Source: TMED8 sp038125725 (GTDB lineage: Bacteria > Pseudomonadota > Alphaproteobacteria > Rhodospirillales > Casp-alpha2). From it: a stretch of 42,378 nt of DNA. Below the pieces are notes generated by a model, which did not search any database, had not been told where the DNA came from, and saw only the letters and a list, made by a program, of their open reading frames with translations. This document shows, piece by piece, positions 16,865-23,945 of this stretch. The DNA lies in the NCBI GenBank assembly GCA_038125725.1, contig JAYPEK010000032.1, forward strand, positions 1 to 42,378, read 5' to 3'. The translations under genes and the position numbers were made by a program. The number at the start of each line of letters is the position of its first letter. Position 1 is the stretch's first letter.

Positions 16865-17230
16865 ATGTCCGACGCGTTTCATGACCGCGAAAAGAGCTAC
16901 GAAGCCAAGTACAAGCTGGACGAGGAACAGGCGTTCAAGGTCCAGGCGCGGCGCAACAAGCTCCTCGGTCTGATGCTCGCCGAGAAGTTCGGCATGAGCG
17001 GTGACGCCGCCCAGGCCTACGCCAAGGAAGTGGTGGTCGCCGACCTTGACGAGCCCGGCGATGAGGACGTGATCCGCAAGGTGATGGCCGACATCGCCTC
17101 GCACGGCATCGACATGTCCGAAGACGAAGTGCGCAACCATTTGAAAACGCTGGAAAGCGTTGCCGTCGAGCAGATCAAGGGCGACTACCCCGAGGCACTC
17201 GGCAAGGACCACGAGGGCACCCGCGGCTAA
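16865..17230 (+). CDS. ATP synthase zeta subunit (DUF1476, natural F1-ATPase inhibitor)
   Basis: The 121-residue protein is highly similar in pattern to DUF1476: FHDREKSYEAKYKLDEEQAF, ARRNKLLGLMLAEKFGMSG, AYAKEVVVADLDEPGDEDV and a final AVEQIKGDYPEA. In Paracoccus denitrificans this family is the zeta subunit, whose N-terminal segment inserts into F1 and blocks ATP hydrolysis. It is an alphaproteobacterial family and therefore a taxonomic marker. ATG at 16865 has GGAGG 9 nt upstream. A leader stem-loop precedes it. It ends 5 nt before the convergent aldolase gene. Confidence 0.92.
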   Translation: MSDAFHDREKSYEAKYKLDEEQAFKVQARRNKLLGLMLAEKFGMSGDAAQAYAKEVVVADLDEPGDEDVIRKVMADIASHGIDMSEDEVRNHLKTLESVAVEQIKGDYPEALGKDHEGTRG

Positions 17231-17235
17231 AGCCC

Positions 17236-18003
17236 CTAGCCCCTGACCCCTTCCAGAATCGAGCGCGCGGCCTCGTCGATGATGAGGCCGTCGAACCCCA
17301 GCATCAGGAACGAATAACCGCGATCCAGCATGGCGCGACCGGCGTCCGCCGTGGCCGCGAGGCCGCCCAATTTGGCATCGGAAGCGAGGACGGCGGCTTC
17401 CGCGCGCATCAAGGCGTCCTGGAATTCCGCGCGTTCGAAGGCGCCCGGCGCGCCTAGGCTCTGCGACAGGTCGTAGGGCGCGACGAAGGCAACGTCGATG
17501 CCTTCCACCGCCAGAATCTCCTCGGCGCGTTCGACCGCGTCGATATGCTCGATGAACAGCACCTTGAGGATCGCCGCGTCGGCGCCGGCGGCATATTCCG
17601 TCATGTTCATGCCCCAGCGCGACGGCGCGTAGAAAGGCCCGAAACCGCGCTTGCCGGCCGGCGGGTAAGTGGCGGCGGCGATGGCTTCCTCGGCAATCTC
17701 GGGGCTGTTGACCATCGGGAACAGCAAGCCGAACGCGCCCGCATCCAGGGCCGGCTTGGCCATCCAGGGCTGCGTCGAGGGGACGCGCACCAAAGGCACG
17801 CAGTCGGAAATGGCGGTGGCGTTGATCATCGCCTGCACCGCCTCGATGCCCATGGGCCCGTGTTCCATGTCGAATATCAGGCAATCGAAGCCGGCCGACG
17901 CCAGAATCTGCGCCAGGCCGGGCGCGGGCATGGTGATCATGGTGCCGAACACCGGCTCGCCGGCGGCGAGCTTCACCTTCAGCGGGTTGATCAGTTCGGC
18001 CAT
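17236..18003 (-). CDS. HpcH/HpaI family aldolase/citrate lyase-type protein
   Basis: The 255-residue TIM-barrel protein shows FGTMITMPAPGLAQILASAG, FDMEHGPMG (metal and pyruvate-binding region), VRVPSTQPWMAKPALDAGA, GFGPFYA and VAPYDLSQSLG. The family comprises class II pyruvate aldolases such as 4-hydroxy-2-oxoheptanedioate aldolase and 2-keto-3-deoxy-L-rhamnonate aldolase, which cleave 2-keto-4-hydroxy acids. The exact substrate cannot be told. It begins 7 nt after purB on the same strand and has no clear ribosome-binding site, suggesting translational coupling. Confidence 0.85.
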   Translation of the reverse strand: MAELINPLKVKLAAGEPVFGTMITMPAPGLAQILASAGFDCLIFDMEHGPMGIEAVQAMINATAISDCVPLVRVPSTQPWMAKPALDAGAFGLLFPMVNSPEIAEEAIAAATYPPAGKRGFGPFYAPSRWGMNMTEYAAGADAAILKVLFIEHIDAVERAEEILAVEGIDVAFVAPYDLSQSLGAPGAFERAEFQDALMRAEAAVLASDAKLGGLAATADAGRAMLDRGYSFLMLGFDGLIIDEAARSILEGVRG

Positions 18004-18010
18004 GGCGGCG

Positions 18011-19405
18011 TCAGGCGCGGCCGAACACGCGCTGGAAGATCGTGTCCACGTGCTTGGTGTGGTAGGCGACCGGATCGACGCCGAACAGTTCCTCCATGTC
18101 GGCCGCGCTCAGGACCGAGGTCAACGCCTCGTCGCGGGCCAGGAAGAACATCAGCCGGTTCGCCTGTTCGGCCGCTTCCCGGTCTTCGTCGGTCAGTTCG
18201 ATGGCGGCGTCCGGGTTGTCGGGGTCGATGCCGAACGAACGCCAGACCTTCATTGCCGCGCGCTGCACGATCCTATAGCCGTCCTCGCGGCTGACGCCTT
18301 TTTGGGTGAGCATCAACAGCACGCGCTGCGAATCGTGGATGCCGCCGAACTTGTTCAGGTGTTCGGCCATGTTGGCGGGATAGACGACCATCTTCTCGAC
18401 CACGCCGGCCAGCCGTTTGAGGGCAAAGTCCAGCGTCACCGTGGCGTCCGGGCCGATCATGCGCTCCACCGAGGAATGCGAGATGTCGCGTTCGTGCCAG
18501 AGCGCCACGTTTTCCAGCGCCGGCACCACCGCCGAGCGGACGATGCGCGCCAGCCCCGTCAGGTTCTCGGTCAGGATCGGGTTGCGCTTGTGCGGCATCG
18601 CCGACGAGCCCTTCTGGCCGGGCGCGAAATATTCCTGGGCCTCGCGTACTTCGGTGCGCTGCAGGTGGCGGACCTCCACCGAAAGCCGCTCGACCGCCGA
18701 CGCGATGACGCCCAAAACGGCGAAGAACATGGCGTGGCGGTCGCGCGGGATCACCTGGGTGGAGACCGGCTCCGGCGAAAGACCCAGTTTCTCCGCCACG
18801 TGCGCTTCGACCTTGGGGTCGATATTGGCGAAGGTGCCGACGGCACCGGAAATGGCGCAGGTGGCGACTTCCGCCTGCGCGGCCAAAAGCCGTTCCTTGC
18901 AGCGCTTGAATTCGGCGTAGTGCCCGGCCAGCTTGACGCCGAAGGTGGTCGGTTCGGCGTGAATGCCGTGGCTGCGGCCGATGCAGGGCGTCAATTTGAA
19001 TTCCCGCGCGCGGGTTTCCAGCGCCGCCATGACGCCGTCCAGGTCTTCGAGCAGGATGTCGGCGGCCTGTTTCATCTGCACCGCCAGGCAGGTGTCCAAG
19101 ACGTCGGACGACGTCATGCCCTGGTGCACGAAGCGCGACGGCTCGCCCACGTGTTCGGCCAGTTCCGTGAGGAACGCGATGACGTCGTGGCGGGTTTCCT
19201 TTTCGATCTCGTCGATGCGGTCGATGCGTTCCGGCGTGTAGGGCTTGTCGCCCAGCTTCCACACGGTTTCCGCCGCGTCCTTGGGGATGACGCCGAGGGC
19301 GGCTTGCGCGTCGCAGGCATGGGCCTCGATCTCGAACCAGATGCGGAACCGGTTTGCCGGTTCCCAGATGGCGACCATGTCGGGGCGGGAATACCTGGGG
19401 ATCAT
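18011..19405 (-). CDS. purB: Adenylosuccinate lyase
   Basis: The 464-residue protein carries the fumarase/aspartase superfamily signature SSAMPHKRNPI and the PurB-type N-terminus MIPRYSRPDMVAIWEPANRF. It catalyses two beta-eliminations of purine synthesis: SAICAR to AICAR plus fumarate, and adenylosuccinate to AMP plus fumarate. ATG at 19405 follows GGAGA by about 6 nt and matches the family start; the upstream open extension to 19501 covers the divergent promoter region and is excluded. The HpaI-type gene follows 7 nt downstream. Confidence 0.97.
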   Translation of the reverse strand: MIPRYSRPDMVAIWEPANRFRIWFEIEAHACDAQAALGVIPKDAAETVWKLGDKPYTPERIDRIDEIEKETRHDVIAFLTELAEHVGEPSRFVHQGMTSSDVLDTCLAVQMKQAADILLEDLDGVMAALETRAREFKLTPCIGRSHGIHAEPTTFGVKLAGHYAEFKRCKERLLAAQAEVATCAISGAVGTFANIDPKVEAHVAEKLGLSPEPVSTQVIPRDRHAMFFAVLGVIASAVERLSVEVRHLQRTEVREAQEYFAPGQKGSSAMPHKRNPILTENLTGLARIVRSAVVPALENVALWHERDISHSSVERMIGPDATVTLDFALKRLAGVVEKMVVYPANMAEHLNKFGGIHDSQRVLLMLTQKGVSREDGYRIVQRAAMKVWRSFGIDPDNPDAAIELTDEDREAAEQANRLMFFLARDEALTSVLSAADMEELFGVDPVAYHTKHVDTIFQRVFGRA

Positions 19406-19504
19406 CGCTGTCTCCGTTGCCAAAAAGGGTGGGCCTGGGCAAGGGTGTGGTATATTCCCGGGCGTCGGGCAAGTAAACCCGAGCCGGAAAGGTGCCGCCA
19501 ACCC

Positions 19505-20518
19505 ATGGACTTACGCGTCGAGACCACCGCCGAGACCCTGCCCGAGATTCCAGTCATCCAGGCGGAGTCGGCTGGCGTTGCCGCCATTGCGGCGGCTAGG
19601 CCGGTGGAGTTCCAGGCCGTGCTTGACGCCGGGCGCGCGCACTACGGCGCCGCCGCCATCGCCGTCGGCGACCGCTTGTCCCGGCGCTGGCTCCGGCGCA
19701 ACGAAAATCCCTATCTGGCTGAAATCGACACGCTCGCGGACCTTGCCGGTTGCCCGGGCGTGCATCTCCTGAACATGTCCTACGAGTGGACCTGCACCAC
19801 CTCGGCGGCGCCGGACCCGGTGGGCGACGGGGCAAGGCTGCTGCGCACGCTGGATTGGCCGCTTACGGGGCTCGGGCGCAACGTCGTCGTGGCGCGGATG
19901 AAGGGGGCCGCCGGTATCTACGACAACGTCACCTGGCCCGGCTTCTCAGGCATCGCCACCGCGTCGGCGCCCGGGCGCTTCGCCGCCGCCATCAACCAGC
20001 CGCCGATGCGCAAATGGACGTCATCGTGCTGGTTCGACTGGGGGGTTAACCGGTTGAGGCTCTGGCGCCGCCGCGCGTTGCCGCCGGTGCACCTTTTGCG
20101 CCACGTCTTCGATACCTGCCGCGGCTTCGAAGACGCCAAGCGCGCGCTCATGGAAACGCCGATCGCCATGCCGGCCTTTTTCACCCTGGCCGGCACACGC
20201 GCCCATGACGCCTGCGTCATCGAGCGCACGGAAGACGCGGCAACCTTGCGCGAAGGTCCCGCCAGCGTCGCCAACCACTGGATCGGGCGCGACGAACCCG
20301 GCCGCTATCGGGGTTTCGACAGCCCCGGCCGCTACGCGCAGATGCAGGCCGAGCGCGACCGGGCCGGTAAGGCAGGCCCCTTCGATTGGGTGACGCCGCC
20401 GATCCTCAATGCGACAACGCGGCTTGCCGTCGTCGCGCACCCCGCGAGCGGCCGGCTCAGCGTGCAGGGGTTCGAACAAGACGGCCCGGCGACCGCCATC
20501 CATGAGGGCACGGCGTGA
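19505..20518 (+). CDS. Ntn-hydrolase-like protein (acid ceramidase / linear amide hydrolase type)
   Basis: The 337-residue protein has no close characterised relative that I recognise. The stretch NMSYEWTCTTSAAPD followed by GARLLRTLDWPL resembles cysteine Ntn-hydrolases of the acid ceramidase/NAAA and choloylglycine hydrolase group, in which a Cys (here C97) becomes the N-terminal nucleophile after self-cleavage and a nearby Arg-x-x-Asp lines the site. A later ASVANHW may supply the conserved Asn. Amide substrate is unknown. The start at 19505 has only a distant GGAAAGG; the frame is open far upstream, antisense to purB, but that region is shadow coding. The C-terminus overlaps the next gene by 17 nt. 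Confidence 0.6.
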   Translation: MDLRVETTAETLPEIPVIQAESAGVAAIAAARPVEFQAVLDAGRAHYGAAAIAVGDRLSRRWLRRNENPYLAEIDTLADLAGCPGVHLLNMSYEWTCTTSAAPDPVGDGARLLRTLDWPLTGLGRNVVVARMKGAAGIYDNVTWPGFSGIATASAPGRFAAAINQPPMRKWTSSCWFDWGVNRLRLWRRRALPPVHLLRHVFDTCRGFEDAKRALMETPIAMPAFFTLAGTRAHDACVIERTEDAATLREGPASVANHWIGRDEPGRYRGFDSPGRYAQMQAERDRAGKAGPFDWVTPPILNATTRLAVVAHPASGRLSVQGFEQDGPATAIHEGTA

Positions 20519-22439
20519 CGTGACGGCGGCGGAAGCAAAGCTGAAGGAAGGTTTGGCGCACCACCGCGCGGGGCGGGTCGACAAGGCGCGCGAATGCTAC
20601 GAAGCGCTATTGCAGGGTGACCCCGGCCATGCCGACGCCAACCACCTGATGGGGGTCCTGGCGTTGCAAGACCGGCGCTGGAAGGAGGCGGAAACGCTGA
20701 TCGGGAAGGCGCTCGCGGCCAATGCCAAGGCGGCGCCCTATCACGATCATCTGGGCGTGGCGCTTCGCAACCAAGGCCGGCTGGCGGACGCCGAGGCCTG
20801 TCACCGCCGTGCGCTGGCCCTCGATCCCAAGTCTGCGGCGGCGCTCAACAACCTGGCGACGACGCTGCGCGAAGCCGGCCGCATCGACGAGGCCCGCGAT
20901 TGCGCGCGGCGCGCCCTGGCCGTGGCGCCCAAGGACCCGGTGATTTGCGCCAACGCCGGCACGCTGTTCCTGGAGACAGGTTCCTTTGGGCCGGCGGCGG
21001 ATGCTTTCGCCCGCGCCGCCGAGGCCAAGCCGGACGTCGCCGATTATCATGAGAAACAGGGCGTGGCGCTCTTTCGCGCCGGCCGCGTGGCGGAGGCGGA
21101 ACAGGCGTTCCGCCGTGCCCTGGAGCGGGCGCCGGACCGCCCCCAGGCCCGGCGCTGTCTGGCCGAGGCGCTGTTGACGCTGGAGCGCCCGGAGGACGCC
21201 CGCGCCGAGGCCCAGGCCCAATTGAAAAAACATCCGGACGATGAACGGGCAATGGTGCTGGAAGCCGTCGCTGGCTGGCGCAGCGGCGACGTCGCCGGCG
21301 CCGAAGCGGCCTATGCGCGCATCCTTAAGCAAGCGCCGGAGAACACCGCGGCGCTCACCGGTTTGGCGGTGGTCGAGGCCAGCCGGGGCGATATCGCGGC
21401 GGCACGGGCCCGGTATCGCCGGGTGCTGGAGACCGAACCCGGCAACGTCGATGCCTATGGCAACCTGGCGATGCTGGGGGCCGGCGAGGTGACCGTCGCC
21501 GATGCCGAGCGCATGGTCGGGCTGCTCAGATCGGCCAAACTGCCGGACGACCAGCGCGCCGTCCTTGCCTTTGCCCTGGCGCACTATCTGTCCGCCGCCG
21601 GCGAACGGGCGGCGGCGTTCGATTGGTACCGGACCGGCAACCTGATGCGCCGCGCGCACCTGCAGGCGGGCGGCCACCGTTTCGACGCCGCCCTGCACGA
21701 AAGCTTCCTGGACGCCCGCAAGCAGGTGTTCACCCCCGCCTTCTTCGCCGCCCAGCAGGGCATTGGGTCGAAGAGTGAGCGGCCGGTGTTCATCGTCGGG
21801 CTGCCGCGCTCGGGCACCACCTTGGTGGAGCAGATCCTGGCTGCCCATGGCCAGGTGCACGGTGCCGGCGAGTTGCGCGACATGGCGCTGACGGCGCTGG
21901 TCCGGCTGCCGGCGCTGACCGGCGGCGAGAAGACCTATCCCGATTGCGTCCAGGACCTGGCGCCGGACGCCGCCGGGAAGTTGGCGGCGGGCTACCTCGC
22001 GCGGCTCGCGGACCTGGCGGCCAAGGCGGACAAGGCCGACGCCAAGCGGGTGATCGACAAGATGCCGTTCAACTACCTGCACCTCGGGCTGATCCATTTG
22101 CTGTTGCCGAACGCCCGAATCATCCATTGCCGGCGCGACACGCGCGACGTGGGGCTTTCGTGCTTCACCACCAACTTCACCGATGCCCATCCCTGGACCA
22201 CGGAACTCAGCGAGATCGCCCAATACATCAACGGCTATGAGCGGCTAATGGAACATTGGCGGGACGTGCTGCCGGGCGGCGTCATGACCGAAGTCCGCTA
22301 TGAAGACCTGGTCGCCGACGTGGAGGCCGAAAGCCGCCGGCTGGTGTCGTTCATCGGGCTCCGGTGGCGCAAGGCCTGCCTGGAATTTCACAAATCGGAC
22401 CGGGTGGTGACGACGGCGTCGCGCGCCCAGGTGCGCTAG
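20502..22439 (+). CDS. TPR repeat protein with C-terminal sulfotransferase domain, truncated by an amber codon
   Basis: The protein has about eleven TPR-like helices pairs (about residues 5-390) followed by a sulfotransferase domain: the PAPS-binding loop FIVGLPRSGTTLVEQILA, then IIHCRRDTRDVGLSCF and YEDLVADVEAESRRL. It should transfer sulfate from PAPS to a protein or glycan. The reading frame stops at TAG 22437-22439, within the family's conserved closing stretch; without that codon it continues in frame for 25 more codons to TAG at 22515-22517. The truncated form lacks the final helix. The start is ATG 20502, overlapping the preceding gene by 17 nt, or GTG 20520; the latter has GAGGG upstream. 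Confidence 0.8.
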   Translation: MRARRDVTAAEAKLKEGLAHHRAGRVDKARECYEALLQGDPGHADANHLMGVLALQDRRWKEAETLIGKALAANAKAAPYHDHLGVALRNQGRLADAEACHRRALALDPKSAAALNNLATTLREAGRIDEARDCARRALAVAPKDPVICANAGTLFLETGSFGPAADAFARAAEAKPDVADYHEKQGVALFRAGRVAEAEQAFRRALERAPDRPQARRCLAEALLTLERPEDARAEAQAQLKKHPDDERAMVLEAVAGWRSGDVAGAEAAYARILKQAPENTAALTGLAVVEASRGDIAAARARYRRVLETEPGNVDAYGNLAMLGAGEVTVADAERMVGLLRSAKLPDDQRAVLAFALAHYLSAAGERAAAFDWYRTGNLMRRAHLQAGGHRFDAALHESFLDARKQVFTPAFFAAQQGIGSKSERPVFIVGLPRSGTTLVEQILAAHGQVHGAGELRDMALTALVRLPALTGGEKTYPDCVQDLAPDAAGKLAAGYLARLADLAAKADKADAKRVIDKMPFNYLHLGLIHLLLPNARIIHCRRDTRDVGLSCFTTNFTDAHPWTTELSEIAQYINGYERLMEHWRDVLPGGVMTEVRYEDLVADVEAESRRLVSFIGLRWRKACLEFHKSDRVVTTASRAQVR

Positions 22440-22517
22440 CCGATCTATGCCGGCTCGGTCGGGCGCTGGCAGGCGTATGCGGAGGAACTGGCGCCGCTGC
22501 TGGATGCGCTCGGCTAG
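22440..22517 (+). pseudogene. Orphaned C-terminal tail of the TPR-sulfotransferase
   Basis: Directly after the amber codon the same frame reads PIYAGSVGRWQAYAEELAP and ends LLDALG, then TAG at 22515-22517. In related TPR-sulfotransferases the sequence QVRQPIY...SVGRW is continuous, so the amber codon replaces a Gln; CAG to TAG is a single C-to-T change. The tail is free of other damage, and its stop forms CTAG with the stop of the convergent small gene, matching other gene ends in this window. Either the mutation is recent, the codon is read through, or there is a sequencing error. Confidence 0.7.
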
Positions 22518-22693
22518 TCTTTCTTGCGCCCGCCGGTCTCGGGGAAGATCCACATGGCCAGCACCATGAAGACGGCAAGCCCGGCCACCACCCAGCTCAG
22601 GTGATCGTTGCCGAGGTCGCGCTCGTAGACATGCACGGCGGCGCCGACGAGCAGCGTCAGCACCGAAAGCGCGGCCTTAATATGGGCGGGCAT
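22514..22693 (-). CDS. Small two-helix membrane protein (59 aa), unknown function
   Basis: Translating the minus strand from ATG at 22693 gives 59 codons ending in TAG. The protein starts MPAHIKAALSVLTLLVGAAV, a hydrophobic segment, then a polar loop VYERDLGNDHLS, a second hydrophobic segment (VVAGLAVFMVLAMWIF), and a basic tail ETGGRKKD. I recognise no family. It begins 7 nt after the fatty-acid hydroxylase gene ends on the same strand, so it is probably the second gene of that operon. Its stop overlaps the original stop of the TPR-sulfotransferase gene. Confidence 0.65.
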   Translation of the reverse strand: MPAHIKAALSVLTLLVGAAVHVYERDLGNDHLSWVVAGLAVFMVLAMWIFPETGGRKKD

Positions 22694-22700
22694 CGGCGCC

Positions 22701-23471
22701 TCAGTCCGTCGGTACCGGGCCGGCGGCGGCTTCGAGTGGCGTTCCGGGCACGGCCTTGAGGGTGGATTTCAGGTGCCGGGTCGAATAGCCGTTGAACAGG
22801 TGCCCCAGCAGCCCGCGGTCGAGATCGGAGGTGCCGAACAGCCAGTCCGCGATGGGGAAGGTCAGGTTCATGTTGACCTCCATCTGCAGGCGATTGTTGT
22901 GGTGCGCCGTGTGATGGCGGCGGATGGTGTTGACCAGCGGGCAGTTGCGCACGAAGGCGTTCTCGTCCACGTGACAACAGAAATGCATGAACTCGTAGGT
23001 CAGGTACATGCCGGTGGTCGAGCACATCACCAGCCAGCCGACGTTGGCGGTGACCAGATGGCCGACGATCAGCGCGCCCGGAATGGTCATCAGGATGAAC
23101 ACCACCAGCGCATAGGGCGGAAAGAATGTGACGCGCCAGTCCTTCTCGTCGCGGAAGCGCATTTCGTGGTCGGTGAAGAATTTGTGGTGGTTCAGCGTGT
23201 GGCGCTCATAGATGGCGCGCAGCCCCGTCACGTCGATCAACCGGTGCATGACGTGCATGTGCAGGTACCATTCGAACAGGTTGCACAGGAGAGCCACCAC
23301 CGGGATCGCCAGCCATTCCCACCACAGCACGTTGGAAATGTGATGGGTGTAGACGTAGAGCGCCGTCAATCCGATGGTGTAGATCACCAGGACGTGGACA
23401 TAGCCGTTGTACCACCCGGCAATGCGGGAACGGTATTCGCGGCGGAAATCGATCTGGCGGGCATCCATCAT
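22701..23471 (-). CDS. Fatty acid hydroxylase / sterol desaturase family protein
   Basis: The 256-residue membrane protein has at least four hydrophobic segments and the histidine clusters of the di-iron hydroxylase superfamily (PF04116): HMHVMH (about residue 70), HTLNHHKFF (about 90), HFCCH (about 165) and RRHHTAHHNN (about 185). Such enzymes hydroxylate or desaturate lipid, carotenoid or sterol substrates using O2; the substrate here is unknown. ATG at 23471 (a second ATG follows) has AGGGAAGG 8 nt upstream. A perfect palindrome overlaps the predicted transcription start. It is divergent from feoA. Confidence 0.85.
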   Translation of the reverse strand: MMDARQIDFRREYRSRIAGWYNGYVHVLVIYTIGLTALYVYTHHISNVLWWEWLAIPVVALLCNLFEWYLHMHVMHRLIDVTGLRAIYERHTLNHHKFFTDHEMRFRDEKDWRVTFFPPYALVVFILMTIPGALIVGHLVTANVGWLVMCSTTGMYLTYEFMHFCCHVDENAFVRNCPLVNTIRRHHTAHHNNRLQMEVNMNLTFPIADWLFGTSDLDRGLLGHLFNGYSTRHLKSTLKAVPGTPLEAAAGPVPTD

Positions 23472-23484
23472 GGCGGGGCCTTCC

Positions 23485-23500
23485 CTGTGATATATCACAG
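23485..23500. promoter_or_regulatory. Perfect 16-bp palindrome, probable operator of the hydroxylase operon
   Basis: CTGTGATATATCACAG reads the same on both strands. It lies 14 nt upstream of the hydroxylase ATG, just before the ribosome-binding site, and covers the predicted +1 of that gene. The TGTGA-N4-TCACA layout resembles CRP-family half-sites, but with 4 rather than 6 bp between them. The position suggests repression. Confidence 0.55.
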
Positions 23501-23529
23501 TTATGGGGCAAGCGCCGGGCCTCTGTCAA
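23500..23529 (-). promoter_or_regulatory. Predicted promoter of the hydroxylase operon
   Basis: On the minus strand TTGACA (23529 to 23524, full consensus) is followed after 18 nt by CATAAC (23505 to 23500, four of six). The expected start near 23493 falls inside the palindrome 23485-23500. Confidence 0.45.
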
Positions 23530-23555
23530 CGCGGGCGAGGGAAAAGGGAAGGTGT

Positions 23556-23569
23556 TTGACATGGGTCAT
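23556..23569. promoter_or_regulatory. FNR/FixK-like box upstream of feoA
   Basis: TTGAC-ATGG-GTCAT matches the FixK/FnrL consensus TTGAC-N4-GTCAA at nine of ten fixed positions. It is 68 bp from the feoA ATG. FNR-family control of ferrous-iron uptake at low oxygen is well established in related bacteria. A class II position would put the start near 23604. TTGACA here could also act as a -35 element. Confidence 0.45.
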
Positions 23570-23636
23570 GTAACACACCAGATTATTGTGGAATCTTACT
23601 GCTAATGGTTCTTAATATCGACAATCGAGACCGACG

Positions 23637-23945
23637 ATGATCGGGCTGGTCAGCAAGGCCTTCCGCCGCGACCTTCAGGCATCCGCCGCGCACGAAGCGC
23701 GCCCGGCGGCGTTTCCCCTGGCGCTCGCCAAAACCGGCGAACGGGTGCGGATTTCCGGCGTCAAGGCCGGCAAGGGGCTGACGCACCGGCTGCGCGAGCT
23801 GGGACTGCCGGTGGGCTCCGTCATCACCATCCAGCACCGAGGCGCGTCAGCCGGCATGGTGGTGGCGCGCGACAGCCTGCGCATCGGCCTGGGCGAGGGG
23901 CTGGCACACAAGGTCATGGTCAGTCTCGTGGATCACGCCGAATGA
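23637..23945 (+). CDS. feoA: Ferrous iron transport protein A
   Basis: The 102-residue protein contains the SH3-like FeoA fold: FPLALAKTGERVRISGV, then LTHRLRELGLPVGSVI and LRIGLGEGLAHKVMV. FeoA is a small cytoplasmic partner required for FeoB activity. It has an N-terminal extension of about 27 residues compared with typical FeoA (about 75-85). The start ATG lacks a strong ribosome-binding site. The stop overlaps the feoB start as ATGA. Confidence 0.93.
   Translation: MIGLVSKAFRRDLQASAAHEARPAAFPLALAKTGERVRISGVKAGKGLTHRLRELGLPVGSVITIQHRGASAGMVVARDSLRIGLGEGLAHKVMVSLVDHAE

Noticed and set aside
17669..19504. A 612-codon upstream extension of the Ntn-hydrolase frame
   Set aside because: It is antisense to purB and the aldolase gene, both of which have clear family signatures. 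The extension shows no similarity to anything and the real N-terminus begins at 19505.
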